Of a stretch of DNA of 64,000 bases, positions 25,888 to 33,699 are shown piece after piece. The notes under the pieces were generated by a model. That model ran no database searches. It saw only the letters and a program-made list of their open reading frames with translations, and was not told the DNA's origin. A program made the position numbers and the translations under genes. Source of the stretch: Comamonadaceae bacterium (GTDB lineage: Bacteria > Pseudomonadota > Gammaproteobacteria > Burkholderiales > Burkholderiaceae_C). Positions within the stretch are counted from its first letter, which is position 1, and each line of letters starts with the position of its first letter. The stretch is from the NCBI GenBank assembly GCA_947373185.1, contig CANBWP010000001.1:62001-126000 (forward strand), written 5' to 3'.

Positions 25888-25923
25888 GTGCGATAAACGT
25901 ACTATAGCGTGCGATGATCGTAC
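25888..25923 (+). promoter_or_regulatory. Two 15-bp PcaR/PobR-like IclR boxes, 21 bp apart
   Basis: GTGCGATAAACGTAC (25888-25902) and GTGCGATGATCGTAC (25909-25923) differ at two positions and start 21 bp apart, two helical turns. Both match the Pseudomonas PcaR box as I recall it (GTTCGATAATCGCAC) at 12 of 15 positions. They lie 16 bp before the PcaR-like gene and about 150 bp before the divergent transport operon, fitting autoregulation and control of that operon. Confidence 0.72.
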
Positions 25924-25938
25924 GATTCTAGGGAAAAC

Positions 25939-26754
25939 ATGGAGGCTGGCTTGAAAAAAGAAGTGATTTCGCGCAAAGCAGGTCCCACCGAGCAAGGGGC
26001 CTTGCAAGCACGTGATTGGATCGCCGGGCTCGAGCGTGGCATCTCGGTGATTGAAGCATTCGATGAGAGTCATTCGCGCATGACGGCCCAACAAGTGGGT
26101 GAACGCTGTGGCCTGACACGCACAGCAGCACGTCGCTATTTGCTGACCTTGCAGCACTTAGGCTATGTGAGTGGCGACAGCAAACATTTTTGGTTAACGC
26201 CGCGCATCATGCGTTTGGGGCAGTCCTATTTGGCGTCGGCCAGATTGCCCAGAATCGTTCAGCCCGTGTTGCAACGGGTGTCTTCAAGCCTGCAAGAAGT
26301 CGTCTATTTGGCCGTGCTCGATGCCGGTGAAGTGGTTTACGTGTCGCGCAATGGCCCCAACCGCGCCATGAGTTCAGGTTTTGTTTTGGGGGCACGCGTG
26401 CCAGGCCATGTGACTTCAGCCGGCATGTTGATGTTGGCCAATTTGTCAGCCACTCAATTAGATGCGTGGTTGGCAACCCACAGGCTACCTGCTTACACAC
26501 CCTACACCATCGCAAATGAGGACGATCTCAGAAAAGCGCTCAAACGCATCCGTCAGCAAGGCTGGTCATTGTCCGAGCAACAATTTGATTTGTCATTTCG
26601 CGGCATTGCCGTGCCCCTGAAAGATTTGCGCGGCGAATGGGTGGGTGCGCTCAGTGTGCTCATGCCCATGCAAGGAGAAAGCTCGGAATTTGCAGTGAAA
26701 CGAATCGTGCCAGTCCTTCAGGAAGCCTCGCAGTCTTTGCGTAACTTGATCTGA
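25939..26754 (+). CDS. IclR-family regulator, PcaR/PcaU/PobR-type
   Basis: 271-residue regulator. Winged HTH (GLERGISVIEAF, AQQVGERCGLTRTAARRYLL, TLQHLGYV) followed by an IclR sensor domain (VVYLAVLDAGEVVYVSRNGP, GHVTSAGMLMLANLS). The GLERG-AARRYLLTL-LGYV pattern and effector domain match the PcaR/PcaU/PobR branch, which usually senses aromatic acids such as protocatechuate or beta-ketoadipate. Two matching 15-bp boxes lie just upstream. It is divergent from the cluster B transport operon. Confidence 0.92.
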   Translation: MEAGLKKEVISRKAGPTEQGALQARDWIAGLERGISVIEAFDESHSRMTAQQVGERCGLTRTAARRYLLTLQHLGYVSGDSKHFWLTPRIMRLGQSYLASARLPRIVQPVLQRVSSSLQEVVYLAVLDAGEVVYVSRNGPNRAMSSGFVLGARVPGHVTSAGMLMLANLSATQLDAWLATHRLPAYTPYTIANEDDLRKALKRIRQQGWSLSEQQFDLSFRGIAVPLKDLRGEWVGALSVLMPMQGESSEFAVKRIVPVLQEASQSLRNLI

Positions 26755-26816
26755 TCCATGGGGTCGACAACGTGTGGGTCTCTGGTGTGTTGGCTATGAT
26801 GGCGCTGAGAAAACTC

Positions 26817-26823
26817 AGGAGGT
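26817..26823 (+). promoter_or_regulatory. Perfect Shine-Dalgarno for the SDR gene
   Basis: AGGAGGT lies 6 nt before ATG 26830 and settles the start. The out-of-frame ATG at 26826 is too close to the site to be used efficiently. Confidence 0.8.
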
Positions 26824-26829
26824 AAATGC

Positions 26830-27612
26830 ATGTCCCATCGACTTCAAAACCAAGTGGCCATCATCACAGGCGCCAGCCGTGGGATTGGCTTGGCCATTGC
26901 TCAGGCTTATGCGGCCGAGGGCGCCAAGCTGTGCCTGATCGCCACGGACCCTGCCAAGTTGCAAGCCGTCAAAGCCGATCTGGCATTGCCCGAGGATCGC
27001 ATCATGACCCTTGGCTTGAACGTGACAGATCGCGACGCATGCTTTCGTGCGGTGGACCAAGTGACCCAGCGCTATGGCCGGGTTGATGTGTTGGTGAATA
27101 ACGCAGGGGTGTACCGCGCCAAAACTTTCTTGGACCATTCGCCGCAAGATTTTCAAGACATGTTGGATGTCAATTTGTTTGGGGTTCTGAATTTCATGCA
27201 GGCCTGTTTGCCTGGCATGCAAGCGCGCAAACATGGCCGCATCATCAACATGGCATCGACGGCTGGCAAGTGGGGGTCTCGCAACCAAAGTGCCTACAAC
27301 GTCAGCAAGCATGCGGTGGTGGGCATCACACGTTGCGTGGCTTTAGAGGCCAGTCCGTATGCCGTGACCGTCAATGCCATCTGCCCGGGTTTCATTCAAA
27401 CCGACATGGTGGAAGAACTCAAAGCCCAGGTTTCACAAAGCACAGGCCAGAGCCCTGATGACATGGTCAAAGCAGCGCTGGCGCGCGTGCCCTTGGGCCG
27501 CGTCTTGCAAACCAACGAAATTTCAGGCTTGGCGGTTTATTTGGGTTCGGCAGAATCCAGTGGCATGACGGGTCAGTCCATCCATGTTGATGGGGGCATG
27601 GTTTTAAGTTGA
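26830..27612 (+). CDS. SDR-family oxidoreductase (3-hydroxyacyl/alcohol dehydrogenase-like)
   Basis: 260-residue classic SDR. NAD(P) motif ITGASRGIGLAIA, NNAGVYRAK, active-site Ser in NMASTAGKWG, YNVSK and C-terminal SIHVDGGMVLS are all in place. Probably oxidises a hydroxyl group of a catabolic intermediate; resembles 3-hydroxybutyrate dehydrogenase and FabG-like enzymes but the substrate is open. It ends overlapping the 3' end of the convergent rquA gene by 9 nt. Confidence 0.9.
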   Translation: MSHRLQNQVAIITGASRGIGLAIAQAYAAEGAKLCLIATDPAKLQAVKADLALPEDRIMTLGLNVTDRDACFRAVDQVTQRYGRVDVLVNNAGVYRAKTFLDHSPQDFQDMLDVNLFGVLNFMQACLPGMQARKHGRIINMASTAGKWGSRNQSAYNVSKHAVVGITRCVALEASPYAVTVNAICPGFIQTDMVEELKAQVSQSTGQSPDDMVKAALARVPLGRVLQTNEISGLAVYLGSAESSGMTGQSIHVDGGMVLS

Positions 27613-28380
27613 GTCTTGCGACTGTTCAGCGCGTGTGATTTCAAGGATTTGATACAAACCGCCAAAACAAGTGCTGTGTGTGATGTGTGAAACAGTTGCA
27701 TGCCGAGGCAAATAATCTGTGAGGGGCTTGTGCCACAAGTCCATGGCAAAGGGCTCTAAATGTCGAAAGACCCACTTCATCAGGGGACGCAGTGGATGCC
27801 AGGGGTGGGGGCGGTGATAGTCGGTGATGACAAGGCGCCCACCCGGTTTTAGAACGCGAATCGCCTCGCGCAAAGTCTGCCTGCGGCTGGCTTCAGGTTG
27901 CTCATGTAACAAAAAGAACAGAAGTGCTTGGTCGAACTGGGCGTCGCCATAGGGCAAGGCGGTTGAGTCACAAGTTTCAAGGGCAACGCGGGGGTCTGGT
28001 GTGATTTTTCGCGCTAAGTTTTCAAGTTGAACAGGGACCACGTCCACCACCTTGAGGCTGGCACTTGACGTCATGCGCTGAATCAACTGGGCTGTGAGAT
28101 TGCCATAAACGCAAGCGATTTGGAGCGTCTTGCCGGCAATGAGATGTGTCTGTCCATGTTGGCTCAACTTGCACAGCGCCATGTCTCTGAGCCGGCTGTA
28201 ATTGCCAAACAAAATGAGATTGACCAACCATTCGCGCTCAAAGAGTTTGACAGCCCTTGGGTCTATATAGGCCCACCAGTAAACCGTTTGCAAGTAGCTG
28301 GGAATGGCGGGGGTCTGTGCAAGGGACAAAACTTGCGGGGTGGCAATGGAAGTTGTGGGGTGAACTTGAGCAGACGACAT
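27604..28380 (-). CDS. rquA: Rhodoquinone biosynthesis enzyme RquA
   Basis: 258-residue class I SAM-fold protein recognised as RquA, which swaps a ubiquinone methoxy group for an amino group to make rhodoquinone. Signature YWWAYIDPRAVKLFEREW, LILFGNYSRLRDMAL, and an unusual SAM-loop QIACVYGNLTAQL in place of the DxGxGxG of methyltransferases, then KVVDVVPVQLENLARK. Start 28380 (MSSAQ) has an AAGAGG site 8 nt upstream; an ATG at 28413 has none. Rhodoquinone supports fumarate respiration at low oxygen, and a perfect FNR-type box sits just upstream. Confidence 0.88.
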   Translation of the reverse strand: MSSAQVHPTTSIATPQVLSLAQTPAIPSYLQTVYWWAYIDPRAVKLFEREWLVNLILFGNYSRLRDMALCKLSQHGQTHLIAGKTLQIACVYGNLTAQLIQRMTSSASLKVVDVVPVQLENLARKITPDPRVALETCDSTALPYGDAQFDQALLFFLLHEQPEASRRQTLREAIRVLKPGGRLVITDYHRPHPWHPLRPLMKWVFRHLEPFAMDLWHKPLTDYLPRHATVSHITHSTCFGGLYQILEITRAEQSQDST

Positions 28381-28428
28381 GCAATGAACCTCTTTGCCTG
28401 AAGTCTGATTCATTGCATTTTTTCAACA

Positions 28429-28442
28429 TTGATGCGGATCAA
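28429..28442. promoter_or_regulatory. Perfect FNR/ANR-type box upstream of rquA
   Basis: TTGATGCGGATCAA is an exact TTGAT-N4-ATCAA FNR consensus. Its centre is about 55 nt before the chosen rquA start on the minus strand, as expected for activation at about -41.5 with a short leader. It lies between rquA and the heavy-metal-binding gene transcribed in the same direction. Confidence 0.85.
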
Positions 28443-28464
28443 GAAATCCGCTGTGCGCGCACGC

Positions 28465-28743
28465 TCAAGTCATACGACCCAACGCACAACTCACAAATGA
28501 TTTGGCGTTGGTGATGCCAGCTTCCAGTCCTGCAACAGAACCTTTTTCTGGGTAACCCATCGAACGCAATTTGTCGATCACCGTTTGCTTGATGGCTGCT
28601 TCACCCGAAAAACTCACCATTTGCTTGTCTCGATCAATGCTGAGATCAGTGACCTGTGCAACGCTGTTGATGCCTTTGACGATGGAGTTTTCGCAGCCAC
28701 CGCATTTGATGTTTTCTACTTCAATTTGGAAAGTTTGAGTCAT
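28465..28743 (-). CDS. Heavy-metal-associated (HMA) domain protein
   Basis: 92-residue soluble protein with one HMA domain. IKCGGCENSIVKGI supplies the CxxC metal site (C-G-G-C), and a C-terminal GYPEKG loop is typical. A tail of about 30 residues with one further Cys follows the domain. Likely a cytoplasmic copper or related metal chaperone. AAAGGA ribosome site upstream. Divergent from a Crp/Fnr regulator, with an FNR-type palindrome between them. Confidence 0.9.
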   Translation of the reverse strand: MTQTFQIEVENIKCGGCENSIVKGINSVAQVTDLSIDRDKQMVSFSGEAAIKQTVIDKLRSMGYPEKGSVAGLEAGITNAKSFVSCALGRMT

Positions 28744-28797
28744 TTGGTGTTCCTTTCTGAAACCCCGCTGTACGAAGTTCGTTAGCGGTCAAAGCAA

Positions 28798-28803
28798 AGT
28801 ATG
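28798..28803 (-). promoter_or_regulatory. Candidate -10 element for the HMA gene
   Basis: On the minus strand CATACT (28803 to 28798) is centred 32 bp from the middle of the 28825-28840 palindrome, the spacing expected when an FNR-type activator binds at -41.5. Four of six positions match TATAAT. It would give a leader of about 45 nt to the HMA start. Confidence 0.4.
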
Positions 28804-28824
28804 TGCTTCATGATGGGATTGTCG

Positions 28825-28840
28825 TATGATTTAAATCATA
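28825..28840. promoter_or_regulatory. 16-bp perfect palindrome with FNR-type core
   Basis: TATGATTTAAATCATA is fully palindromic and contains TGAT-N4-ATCA, the core of FNR/ANR/DNR sites (only the outer T/A pair differs from TTGAT-N4-ATCAA). It reaches the start codon of the Crp/Fnr gene at 28840 and is well placed to activate the divergent HMA gene. Binding here could also repress the regulator's own start. Confidence 0.78.
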
Positions 28841-29451
28841 TGGAAACACCCATTTTGCCAGTTGCCTTGGCTGCTTTGCTGCCTCAGCCCCTGCATGCGA
28901 CATGCGTGGGCGCGCGCTTTGGCAAGCACGAAAAACTCTTTCTCGCGGGGCATGCGCCGCAGTGGATGTTTTTTGTCGTGAAGGGGGAGGTGACCCTCGA
29001 GCGAACAGGGCAGCATGGCGAGCCGGTGGTCCTGCAGCGTACCCGCCAAGGATTTGTCAGTGAAGCCAGCTTAAAGACCCGCCACTACCATTGCGACGCG
29101 TTGGCGGCGCTTGAAACCAATGTGATCAAGGTGCCCGTGCCAGATTTGGCCTTGGCCTTGGAGCGCGATCCGGCATTTGCTGGGCGCTGGATCGACATGT
29201 TGAACTTGGAGGTCAAACGACTTCGCCTTCACTGCGAAAGACTCAGCATGAAGTCCATCCAGGACAAAGTGCTGCATTTGGTGCAAACCGAGGGTCAGGG
29301 GGGGCATTATGCGGTGCCCTCTGGCTTGAAAAGTTTGGCGGGCGAACTGGGGGTGACACATGAAGCTTTGTACCGAAGCCTGGCCAGGCTGCAAAAGTCT
29401 GGGTTACTGCGAAAAATCGAGGGTGATTTGGTGCTTGGGCAAGACCCATAA
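28840..29451 (+). CDS. Crp/Fnr-family transcriptional regulator
   Basis: About 203 residues: a cyclic-nucleotide-type beta-roll (FFVVKGEVTLERTGQHGEP, GFVSEASL), a long dimer helix and a C-terminal HTH (SLAGELGVTHEALYRSLARL). The N-terminal cysteines of Fe-S FNR are missing, so it resembles DNR or other Crp/Fnr subgroups. METPIL at 28840 is chosen as start although no ribosome site is seen; starts at 28801-28813 are possible. The FNR-type palindrome overlaps this start. Confidence 0.85.
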   Translation: METPILPVALAALLPQPLHATCVGARFGKHEKLFLAGHAPQWMFFVVKGEVTLERTGQHGEPVVLQRTRQGFVSEASLKTRHYHCDALAALETNVIKVPVPDLALALERDPAFAGRWIDMLNLEVKRLRLHCERLSMKSIQDKVLHLVQTEGQGGHYAVPSGLKSLAGELGVTHEALYRSLARLQKSGLLRKIEGDLVLGQDP

Positions 29452-29506
29452 TGCTCACTTAGAATTTACGTCAACCTCTCCTCACCTCTGAAATCTGAAA
29501 TTTCCC

Positions 29507-29749
29507 ATGAGCCTCAAAATCGTTGTGTATTCCAAGTCTGCTTGCCCTCAATGCGAGTCCGCCAAAATGATCCTTAAATCCAAATCGTTGGCTTACGAAG
29601 AAATCAAAATTGACGATGAAGCCGAGCGCATGGCTTTCTATGAAAAGTGCGGCCCCTCCGTTCGGCAGATGCCCCAAATTTTCATCAACGACCAGCGCGT
29701 GGGTGGCTTGGCGGGCCTTCAAGCGGCGCTGGCACAGATCACGCAGTGA
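29507..29749 (+). CDS. grxC: Glutaredoxin (GrxC type)
   Basis: 80-residue thioredoxin-fold redox protein. VVYSKSACPQCESAK has the dithiol CPQC active site (more usually CPYC), and VRQMPQIFINDQRVGG is the GSH-binding loop of GrxC-type glutaredoxins. It reduces protein disulfides and protein-glutathione mixed disulfides in the cytoplasm. Downstream of the Crp/Fnr gene with a gap of 55 nt, possibly its own promoter. Name is from family resemblance. Confidence 0.9.
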   Translation: MSLKIVVYSKSACPQCESAKMILKSKSLAYEEIKIDDEAERMAFYEKCGPSVRQMPQIFINDQRVGGLAGLQAALAQITQ

Positions 29750-29767
29750 GGATTCAGATCAACCAAG

Positions 29768-30643
29768 TCATTCAGACTTGGATTGCAACTGATCCTGTGT
29801 GCGAGTTAAGAAATCGCTCGCATCGTGGCGTTCGTGAAGCTGAGTTTCTAGCGGCCCCATCACGCGGTTGACCATGCGGCCGCGCTTCACGGCAGGGCGG
29901 GCTTCAATTTCATCGGCCCAGCGAATCACGTGGGTGTATTCATGCACTTGCAAGAATTCGCCGGCATCGTATCGCTCACCTTTGGCCAGGCCGCCATACC
30001 AGGGCCAAATGGCCATGTCGGCAATGGTGTACTCGTCGCCGCCAATGAAGCGGTGCTGCGCCAAACGCTGGTTCAAGACATCCAACTCACGTTTGACTTC
30101 CATGGCAAAGCGGTCAATGGCATATTCGATTTTGGTGGGCGCGTAGGTATAAAAGTGACCAAAGCCACCGCCCAAGTAGGGCGCGCTGCCCATTTGCCAC
30201 ATCAGCCAAGACATGCACTCGGTGCGCTTGACGACATCGGTTGGCAAGAAGGCTTTGAATTTTTCTGCCAAGTAAAAAAGAATCGAGCCCGACTCAAACA
30301 CACGGATGGGTTCAGTGCCGCTGTGATCCATCAGGGCTGGAATTTTGGAGTTGGGATTGACTTCGACAAAGCCACTGCTGAACTGCATGCCCTCGTTGAT
30401 GCGAATCAGCCAAGCGTCATATTCGGCGCCAGCGTGACCCAGCTCTAACAGTTCCTCCAACATCACCGTCACTTTGATGCCATTGGGTGTGCCAAGTGAA
30501 TACAACTGCAAGGGATGCTTGCCTTTGGGCAGTGCTTGTTCGTGTGTTGCGCCGGCGACAGGGCGATTGATGTTGGCGAAACGTCCGCCATTGGCTTTTT
30601 GCCAAGTCCAGACTTTGGGAGGTGTGTAAGCGGCATCGGTCAT
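29768..30643 (-). CDS. yghU: GSH-dependent disulfide-bond oxidoreductase (YghU-type GST)
   Basis: 291 residues, a close match to E. coli YghU along its whole length as I recall it: VWTWQKANGGRFANINRPVA, HPLQLYSLGTPNGIKV, SGFVEVNPNSKIPAL and VFESGSIL, then a helical C-terminal GST domain with GGGFGHFY and DEYTIADMAIWPW. The family binds two glutathiones and reduces disulfide-bonded substrates. Start 30643 (MTDAAYT) replaces a longer in-frame opening with no family sequence. Divergent from a nitronate monooxygenase gene. Confidence 0.95.
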   Translation of the reverse strand: MTDAAYTPPKVWTWQKANGGRFANINRPVAGATHEQALPKGKHPLQLYSLGTPNGIKVTVMLEELLELGHAGAEYDAWLIRINEGMQFSSGFVEVNPNSKIPALMDHSGTEPIRVFESGSILFYLAEKFKAFLPTDVVKRTECMSWLMWQMGSAPYLGGGFGHFYTYAPTKIEYAIDRFAMEVKRELDVLNQRLAQHRFIGGDEYTIADMAIWPWYGGLAKGERYDAGEFLQVHEYTHVIRWADEIEARPAVKRGRMVNRVMGPLETQLHERHDASDFLTRTQDQLQSKSE

Positions 30644-30772
30644 GTCAATTCCTTTTAGGCTGATGGCGAGTTTAATTGATTCGAATTTTCTTGACATAGC
30701 GCATAGGTCTTTGTGGCCCGCCAGTTGCACAGTAAGAGGTTCAATGGTTGTTGATTGTGAAGAGAAGTCGCT

Positions 30773-31999
30773 ATGTTGATGCAAGAATTGCCTGCGTTGG
30801 AAACACTTCACCCAAGTGGCTTAGCGTCTGGGCTGCGCATGTTGCAGCTCGGGGGGCAAAGTTTTTTGCCCGTGGTGCAAGGGGGCATGGGCGTGGGGGT
30901 TTCAGCGGGTGGCTTGGCTGGCGCTGTGGCCAAGTTGGGTGCCATGGGCACCATCTCCTGCGTTGATTTGCGGCGCTTGCACCCAGACCTCATGGCCCTC
31001 ACAGGCCAGTTGGACAAAGAGCCTGATGCCAAGCAGCAAATAGAGGCTGCCAATTTGATTGCGCTTGACAGAGAAATTCAGCGCGCCAAAGTCATTGCCC
31101 AAGGTCGCGGGCTGATTGCCGTCAACATCATGAAGGCCTTGAGTCAGTACGCGGGCTATGTTGAACAATCCTTGTCTTCGGGTGCCGATGCCATTGTGGT
31201 GGGTGCAGGCTTGCCGCTTGATCTGCCAGAGCTGGCCAAGGACTATCCCAACACGGCGCTCATTCCTATTTTGTCTGACGCGCGCGGGGTTCAATTGGTG
31301 GTGCGCAAATGGGAGAAGAAAGGCCGACTGCCTTCGGCCATTGTCATTGAGCATCCTAAGCTGGCCGGCGGCCATTTGGGTGCGGCCAACATCGCCGATT
31401 TGAATGACCCTCGGTTTAATTTTGAGGTGGCCATTCCAGCCATTTTGGAATTTTTCAAAACGGCAGGTCTGGAAGGGCAAATTCCTTTGATTGCCGCTGG
31501 GGGTATCTCCTGCAGAGACGACATTGTTCGCTTGCAAGCACTGGGTGCGTCGGCCGTGCAATTGGGGACAGCGTTTGCGGTCACGCAGGAGTGCGATGCA
31601 CCCTTGGCCTTCAAAGAAATATTGGCGCATGCCAAACCCGATGACCTGCAAGAGTTCATCAGCGTTGCAGGACTCCCTGCGCGCGCCGTCAAAACACCTT
31701 GGCTTGATAAATACATTCGCATCGAATCGAAACTTCAAGAGCGTGCACATGTGAAGAAAAAATGCAACATGTCCTTTGATTGTTTGCAGCACTGTGGCCT
31801 TCGCGATGGGCAATCCAAAATGGGACAATTCTGCATTGACCAACAGTTGGGCCACGCGTTCACGGGCGATGTCCAAAAAGGCCTTTTCTTCAGGGGTGCA
31901 GGTGTTCTGCCTTTTGGCGACAGCATTCGCTCGGTCGCAGACTTGATGAACTGGCTGATACAGGGTGTATCACCCTTGCCCCTTGCCCATACCCCATAA
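30773..31999 (+). CDS. Nitronate monooxygenase-family flavoprotein
   Basis: 408-residue FMN-dependent TIM-barrel of the NPD/nitronate monooxygenase class, oxidising alkyl nitronates. QGGMGVGVSAGGLAGAVAKL near the N terminus is the phosphate-binding start; ADAIVVGAGLPLDLP, EHPKLAGGHLGA and IPLIAAGGIS with ASAVQLGTAF follow. Beyond the barrel a four-Cys segment (KKCNMSFDCLQHCGL, then GQFC) could hold a metal site or a structural disulfide pair. Detoxification role is by family only. Confidence 0.87.
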   Translation: MLMQELPALETLHPSGLASGLRMLQLGGQSFLPVVQGGMGVGVSAGGLAGAVAKLGAMGTISCVDLRRLHPDLMALTGQLDKEPDAKQQIEAANLIALDREIQRAKVIAQGRGLIAVNIMKALSQYAGYVEQSLSSGADAIVVGAGLPLDLPELAKDYPNTALIPILSDARGVQLVVRKWEKKGRLPSAIVIEHPKLAGGHLGAANIADLNDPRFNFEVAIPAILEFFKTAGLEGQIPLIAAGGISCRDDIVRLQALGASAVQLGTAFAVTQECDAPLAFKEILAHAKPDDLQEFISVAGLPARAVKTPWLDKYIRIESKLQERAHVKKKCNMSFDCLQHCGLRDGQSKMGQFCIDQQLGHAFTGDVQKGLFFRGAGVLPFGDSIRSVADLMNWLIQGVSPLPLAHTP

Positions 32000-32065
32000 A
32001 CCCTTGTTTCTCCTGCCACTGGTCATTCGGTTACGATCCTTGGCAAGTCAGCAGGAAAACAAGCA

Positions 32066-33085
32066 ATGGACACCGAACAACTTTCTGAGTGGATACACGA
32101 CCATGCCTTTGATGAAGGCAGCGAAAAGGCCGAACGCAGCACGCGCCTTGTGATGTGGATCACGGCGGCCATGATGGTGGTCGAAATTGCGGCAGGCTGG
32201 TGGTACAACTCGATGGCCTTGCTGGCCGATGGTTGGCACATGAGCTCGCATGCGGTGGCCATTGGACTCTCCGCCTTGGCCTATGCCACGGCGCGTCGTT
32301 ATGCCCAAGACCCTCGGTTTGCATTTGGTACTTGGAAAATTGAAGTCTTGGCTGGTTTTGCCAGTGCCATCTTTTTACTGGGTGTTGCGGTCATGATGGT
32401 GGTGGGTTCGGTGGAGCGAATTTTGAGCCCACAGCCCATTCATTACCAAGAGGCCATGCTGGTGGGGGTTCTGGGTTTGATGGTCAACATGGTGTGCGCC
32501 ATGTTGCTGGGCAACGCGCATCACCACGATCATGGCCAGGGTCACCACCATGGCCATCATGATCACCATCCAGAGAATCACCACGATCACCATCAAGAAC
32601 ATCACCATCAACTTCACCAAGAACATCACCAAGAACATCACCAAGAACATCACCACGATTTGAATTTGAAGTCAGCCTACCTCCATGTCATTGCCGACGC
32701 CGCCACATCTGTGTTGGCCATTGTGGCCTTGGCCGGCGGTTGGATGTATGGCTGGTCTTGGTTAGACCCTGTCATGGGCTTGCTGGGCGCCGTTTTGGTG
32801 GCCGTCTGGTCGAAGGAGCTGATCGTTCAAACCGGCAAAGTCTTGCTGGACAGGGAAATGGACCACCCTGTGGTCGATGAAATTCGGGATGAGGTGGAAG
32901 CTGATCAAGCCTCAGGTGCCACACACATCACCGATTTGCACGTGTGGCGTGTGGGCAAAAAAGTGTATTCGTGCGCGTTGACGGTGGTCACCCAGAACCG
33001 ACTACTCACCCCCAAGGTCATCAGGCAACGATTGGCAGTGCACGAGGAAATCGTGCATGCCACCATCGAGATACACCACGCCTGA
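32066..33085 (+). CDS. dmeF: CDF-family Co(II)/Ni(II) efflux transporter DmeF
   Basis: 339-residue inner-membrane cation diffusion facilitator recognised as DmeF, exporting Co and Ni in exchange for protons. The domain has six membrane segments, with ALLADGWHMSSHAVAIG and AYLHVIADAATSVLAIVAL holding the metal site (HxxxD pairs). A cytoplasmic His-rich loop of about 45 residues lies between segments IV and V, built from a 12-bp DNA repeat. The C-terminal domain (THITDLHVWRVGKKVYSC) is the metallochaperone-like part. AGGAAA site upstream. Confidence 0.92.
   Translation: MDTEQLSEWIHDHAFDEGSEKAERSTRLVMWITAAMMVVEIAAGWWYNSMALLADGWHMSSHAVAIGLSALAYATARRYAQDPRFAFGTWKIEVLAGFASAIFLLGVAVMMVVGSVERILSPQPIHYQEAMLVGVLGLMVNMVCAMLLGNAHHHDHGQGHHHGHHDHHPENHHDHHQEHHHQLHQEHHQEHHQEHHHDLNLKSAYLHVIADAATSVLAIVALAGGWMYGWSWLDPVMGLLGAVLVAVWSKELIVQTGKVLLDREMDHPVVDEIRDEVEADQASGATHITDLHVWRVGKKVYSCALTVVTQNRLLTPKVIRQRLAVHEEIVHATIEIHHA
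32591..32650 (+). repeat. 12-bp minisatellite coding for the DmeF His-rich loop
   Basis: Five 12-bp units, the last three identical (CACCAAGAACAT at 32615, 32627 and 32639), encode HQEH-type tetrapeptides. Copy number can change by slippage without breaking the frame, changing the number of metal-binding histidines. Confidence 0.85.
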
Positions 33086-33670
33086 TTACTTCTGCATCGC
33101 TTCCAGCGAAATTTCAATGCGAACGTCGTCGCCGACGTAAGGCGCATATTTGCCAGCGTTGAACTCAGAGCGTTTGATCACCGTAAAGGCATTGGCGCCA
33201 ATCGCCTCTTTCTTCAACATAGGATGGGGCATGGCTTGAAATGCCGTGACGGTGAGGGTCACTGTCTTGCTGATGCCCTTGATGGTCAAGAGGCCTTCAA
33301 TGCTGGCCGGTTTGCCGTCTTGAAATGTCACTTGGGTTGATTTGAAAGTAGCCTTGGGAAACTTGGCCGTGTCCAAAAAATCTTCACCTTGAATGTGGCC
33401 GTTGAAATCGACAAAACCTGTGTTGACAGATTTCATGTCAATGCTGATGTCCACGGCGCCTGTTTTGGCTTGCGCATCAAACACCACGGTGCCAGTGGTG
33501 CTGTCAAAGCGGCTGACCTGCGTGGAATAGCCAAAGTGTGAATAAGAAAAACGTGGAAAGGTGTGGCTGCCATCGATCTCGTATGTCTTGGGCGCGGCCA
33601 AGGCTGAGGTCGATGCAAAGGATGCCAATGCCAAAGCGGCGGCCATGCTTTTCAAATTGTTAAGTTTCAT
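33086..33670 (-). CDS. YceI-family periplasmic protein, copy 2
   Basis: 194-residue lipocalin-like protein that binds isoprenoid quinones or other amphiphilic ligands. Signal peptide MKLNNLKSMAAALALASFAS ends near ALAA, then YEIDGSHTFPRFSYSHFGY, TGAVDISIDMKSVNTGFVDF and FPKATFKSTQV are family motifs. Start 33670 has AGG 9 nt upstream; the longer frame is not signal-like. Last gene of a yceI-yceI-cytochrome b561 operon, the same combination as E. coli yceI-yceJ. Confidence 0.92.
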   Translation of the reverse strand: MKLNNLKSMAAALALASFASTSALAAPKTYEIDGSHTFPRFSYSHFGYSTQVSRFDSTTGTVVFDAQAKTGAVDISIDMKSVNTGFVDFNGHIQGEDFLDTAKFPKATFKSTQVTFQDGKPASIEGLLTIKGISKTVTLTVTAFQAMPHPMLKKEAIGANAFTVIKRSEFNAGKYAPYVGDDVRIEISLEAMQK

Positions 33671-33699
33671 CAAAATACGCCTGGTAAAAAAAGAAAAAA

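Noticed and set aside
27604-28380. UbiE/COQ5-type methyltransferase
   Set aside because: The SAM-binding glycine loop is replaced by ACVYGN and the YWWAYIDP and LFGNYSRLRD motifs are those of RquA.
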